This document shows positions 12,718 through 13,845 of a stretch of DNA of 13,845 nt, piece by piece. Numbering within the stretch: position 1 is the first letter of the stretch; every line of letters starts with the position of its first letter. The notes beneath the pieces were generated by a model. It searched no databases. It worked only from the letters and a program-made list of their open reading frames with translations, and was not told where the DNA came from. The stretch is from Bradyrhizobium sp. (lineage in GTDB: Bacteria; Pseudomonadota; Alphaproteobacteria; Rhizobiales; Xanthobacteraceae), in NCBI GenBank assembly GCA_028290165.1, contig JAQGKJ010000575.1, forward strand, positions 1-13,845. The letters run 5' to 3'. Position numbers and translations under genes: made by a program.

Positions 12718-13410
12718 ATGCCTCATGCCCAAGCACCGCAAGTCGCGCCCCTCGGACCCGCCGATGCCGAATTGGTCCGGCGCGCCCGCGGACGCGACGA
12801 GGCGGCCGTTCGCGCGATCATGACATCGAACAATCGCCGGCTTTACCGGATTGCCCGGGGAATCCTGCGCAACGACAGCGAGGCCGAGGACGTGGTGCAG
12901 GAAACCTATGTCCGCGCGTTCACGCATCTCGAGGATTTCCGCGGCGACTCAAGTTTCGCGACCTGGCTCGCGCGCATCACCATCAACGAGGCCTTGGGCC
13001 GGTTGCGCCGTGAGCGGCCCGGGGTCGAATGGACGTCGCTGCCATCAGGCACCCTCGAAGCCCAGATCATCCAGTTTCCCCTTTCGGCGATATCCGAGGA
13101 CCCGGAAAAATCCATGGCACAGCGTGAGATTCAGCATGTCGTCGAGCACGCGATCGATGAGCTGCCCGAGGCCTTTCGCATCGTCTTCATCACCCGCGTG
13201 ATCGAAGGAATGAATGTCGAGGAGACCGCGGATATTCTCGGGCTAAAGCCGGAGACGGTGAAAACCAGGCTGCACCGCGCCCGCGCCATGCTGCGGAACA
13301 ATGTCGAGAAGAAAATCGGCCCCGTGGTCCTGGACGCATTTCCGTTTGCCGGCAAGCGCTGCGAACGCCTGACCGAGGCGGTGTTGATGCGGCTCAGCAG
13401 AATCGCATAA
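12718..13410 (+). CDS. ECF-family RNA polymerase sigma factor
   Basis: A 230-residue group 4 sigma factor that directs RNA polymerase to its own promoter class. Region 2 (about 31-99) includes RIARGILRNDSEAEDVVQETYVRAF, which binds core and melts the -10, and FRGDSSFATWLARITINEAL. After a linker (100-131), region 4 (about 132-195) has LPEAFRIVFITRVIEGMNVEETADILGLKPETVKTRLHRAR, the -35-binding helix-turn-helix. A C-terminal tail of about 30 residues (VVLDAFPFAGKRCERLTEAV) is more than the minimal ECF and may be a control element. The ATG at 12718 has GAGGGAAG upstream; an earlier in-frame ATG at 12658 lies inside the predicted promoter and is rejected. No anti-sigma gene is adjacent. A matching promoter precedes this gene and the next. 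Confidence 0.94.
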   Translation: MPHAQAPQVAPLGPADAELVRRARGRDEAAVRAIMTSNNRRLYRIARGILRNDSEAEDVVQETYVRAFTHLEDFRGDSSFATWLARITINEALGRLRRERPGVEWTSLPSGTLEAQIIQFPLSAISEDPEKSMAQREIQHVVEHAIDELPEAFRIVFITRVIEGMNVEETADILGLKPETVKTRLHRARAMLRNNVEKKIGPVVLDAFPFAGKRCERLTEAVLMRLSRIA

Positions 13411-13414
13411 TTTT

Positions 13415-13445
13415 CGGGAACCTCTGCGTCCGTGCGCCATCCAAC
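13415..13445 (+). promoter_or_regulatory. ECF-type promoter of the DUF4142 gene
   Basis: CGGGAACCT (13415-13423), 14 bases, CATCCAAC (13438-13445): the same motif and spacing as at 12647-12677, with an unrelated spacer. It begins five bases after the sigma factor stop; the ATG at 13494 is 48 bases downstream. It suggests direct control by the adjacent sigma factor. Confidence 0.65.
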
Positions 13446-13493
13446 TCCTGTGCAACCAACAATGCCCGGCGGGGCGACACAGGAGTATCAACC

Positions 13494-13845
13494 ATGTTCG
13501 TTCGATTGAGCGCGGCGATCGCCGCGGTGAGCCTGTTGAGCGGTGCGGCCCTTGCACAAGGCGCCAAGCCGACCGACCCGCAAATCGCGCACATCGCCTA
13601 CACCGCAGGCGTCATCGATATCGCTGCCGCGAAACAGGCGCTGGCGAAAACCGGCAACAAGGACGTCAAGGCGTTCGCGGAAGACATGGTGCGCGACCAT
13701 GAAGCCGTGAACAAGCAGGCGCTGGATCTGGTGAAGAAGCTCAAGGTCACGCCCGAAGACAACGATACCAGCAAGACCCTGTCGAAGAACGCCGCCGACA
13801 AGCTCGCCGAACTCGCCAAGCTGAAGGGCGCGGAGTTCGACAAGG
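13494..13845 (+). CDS. DUF4142 secreted protein (3' end beyond window)
   Basis: The first 117 codons of an exported protein; the frame is open to the window edge. The signal peptide runs through residues 1-21 (cleavage after AALA, before QGAK). The mature part is helical and matches the DUF4142 family, a ferritin-like four-helix domain: DPQIAHIAYTAGVIDIAAAKQA, then VKAFAEDMVRDHEAVNKQAL with the conserved Asp-His pair, then a helix rich in Lys and Ala. Function is not established; members are often linked to stress responses. The ATG at 13494 has AGGAG (13481-13485) eight bases upstream. It follows the ECF sigma gene by 83 bases and carries its own copy of the ECF-type promoter. Confidence 0.9.
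   Translation, partial: MFVRLSAAIAAVSLLSGAALAQGAKPTDPQIAHIAYTAGVIDIAAAKQALAKTGNKDVKAFAEDMVRDHEAVNKQALDLVKKLKVTPEDNDTSKTLSKNAADKLAELAKLKGAEFDK

Overview
The window looks like chromosomal DNA of a slow-growing alphaproteobacterium of the Bradyrhizobium/Rhodopseudomonas type (Nitrobacteraceae). The base composition is high GC. The gene content fits this group: class I lysyl-tRNA synthetase, a DUF952-pyrD pair, an S24-type regulator typical of Rhizobiales, and an ECF sigma factor followed by a DUF4142 gene. The short palindromic repeats that begin CCGTCATTGC also fit. The assignment rests on recognising these families by eye, not on a search.

Layout. 79-2499 (+) is a three-gene run: a small membrane protein, a MATE-family exporter and an RNase Z-like metallo-hydrolase. 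It meets 3934-2496 (-), a DUF952 gene translationally coupled to pyrD; the two runs converge so tightly that one CTAG palindrome supplies both stop codons. An S24/LexA-like regulator (4114-4767, +) stands alone and appears to have lost both catalytic residues. From 4885 to 10090 all genes are on the minus strand: a class II aldolase/adducin protein, lysK, an orphan periplasmic binding protein, a SCO copper protein with a small membrane protein just upstream of it, and a secreted ClpP-like protein. Three consecutive intergenic gaps between 4768 and 7670 each hold a palindromic repeat with the same CCGTCATTGC edge.

After a 368-base spacer with repeats and a strong leader stem-loop comes a FAD-binding dehydrogenase (10459-12117, +), closed by an intrinsic terminator at 12143-12169. 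The terminator also serves a minus-strand pair transcribed toward it: a secreted 86-residue protein with a 13-residue repeat, then an unlisted 27-codon ORF with a very good ribosome binding site. Diverging from that pair is an ECF sigma factor gene (12718-13410), followed by a DUF4142 gene that runs off the right edge.

Most interesting region: 12181-13845. The sigma factor gene and the DUF4142 gene carry the same bipartite promoter, CGGGAACCT, 14 bases, CATCCAAC, with identical spacing. This is a simple case for an autoregulated ECF sigma factor controlling secreted proteins. No anti-sigma gene is visible. The rest of the window is mostly housekeeping or ordinary accessory genes.
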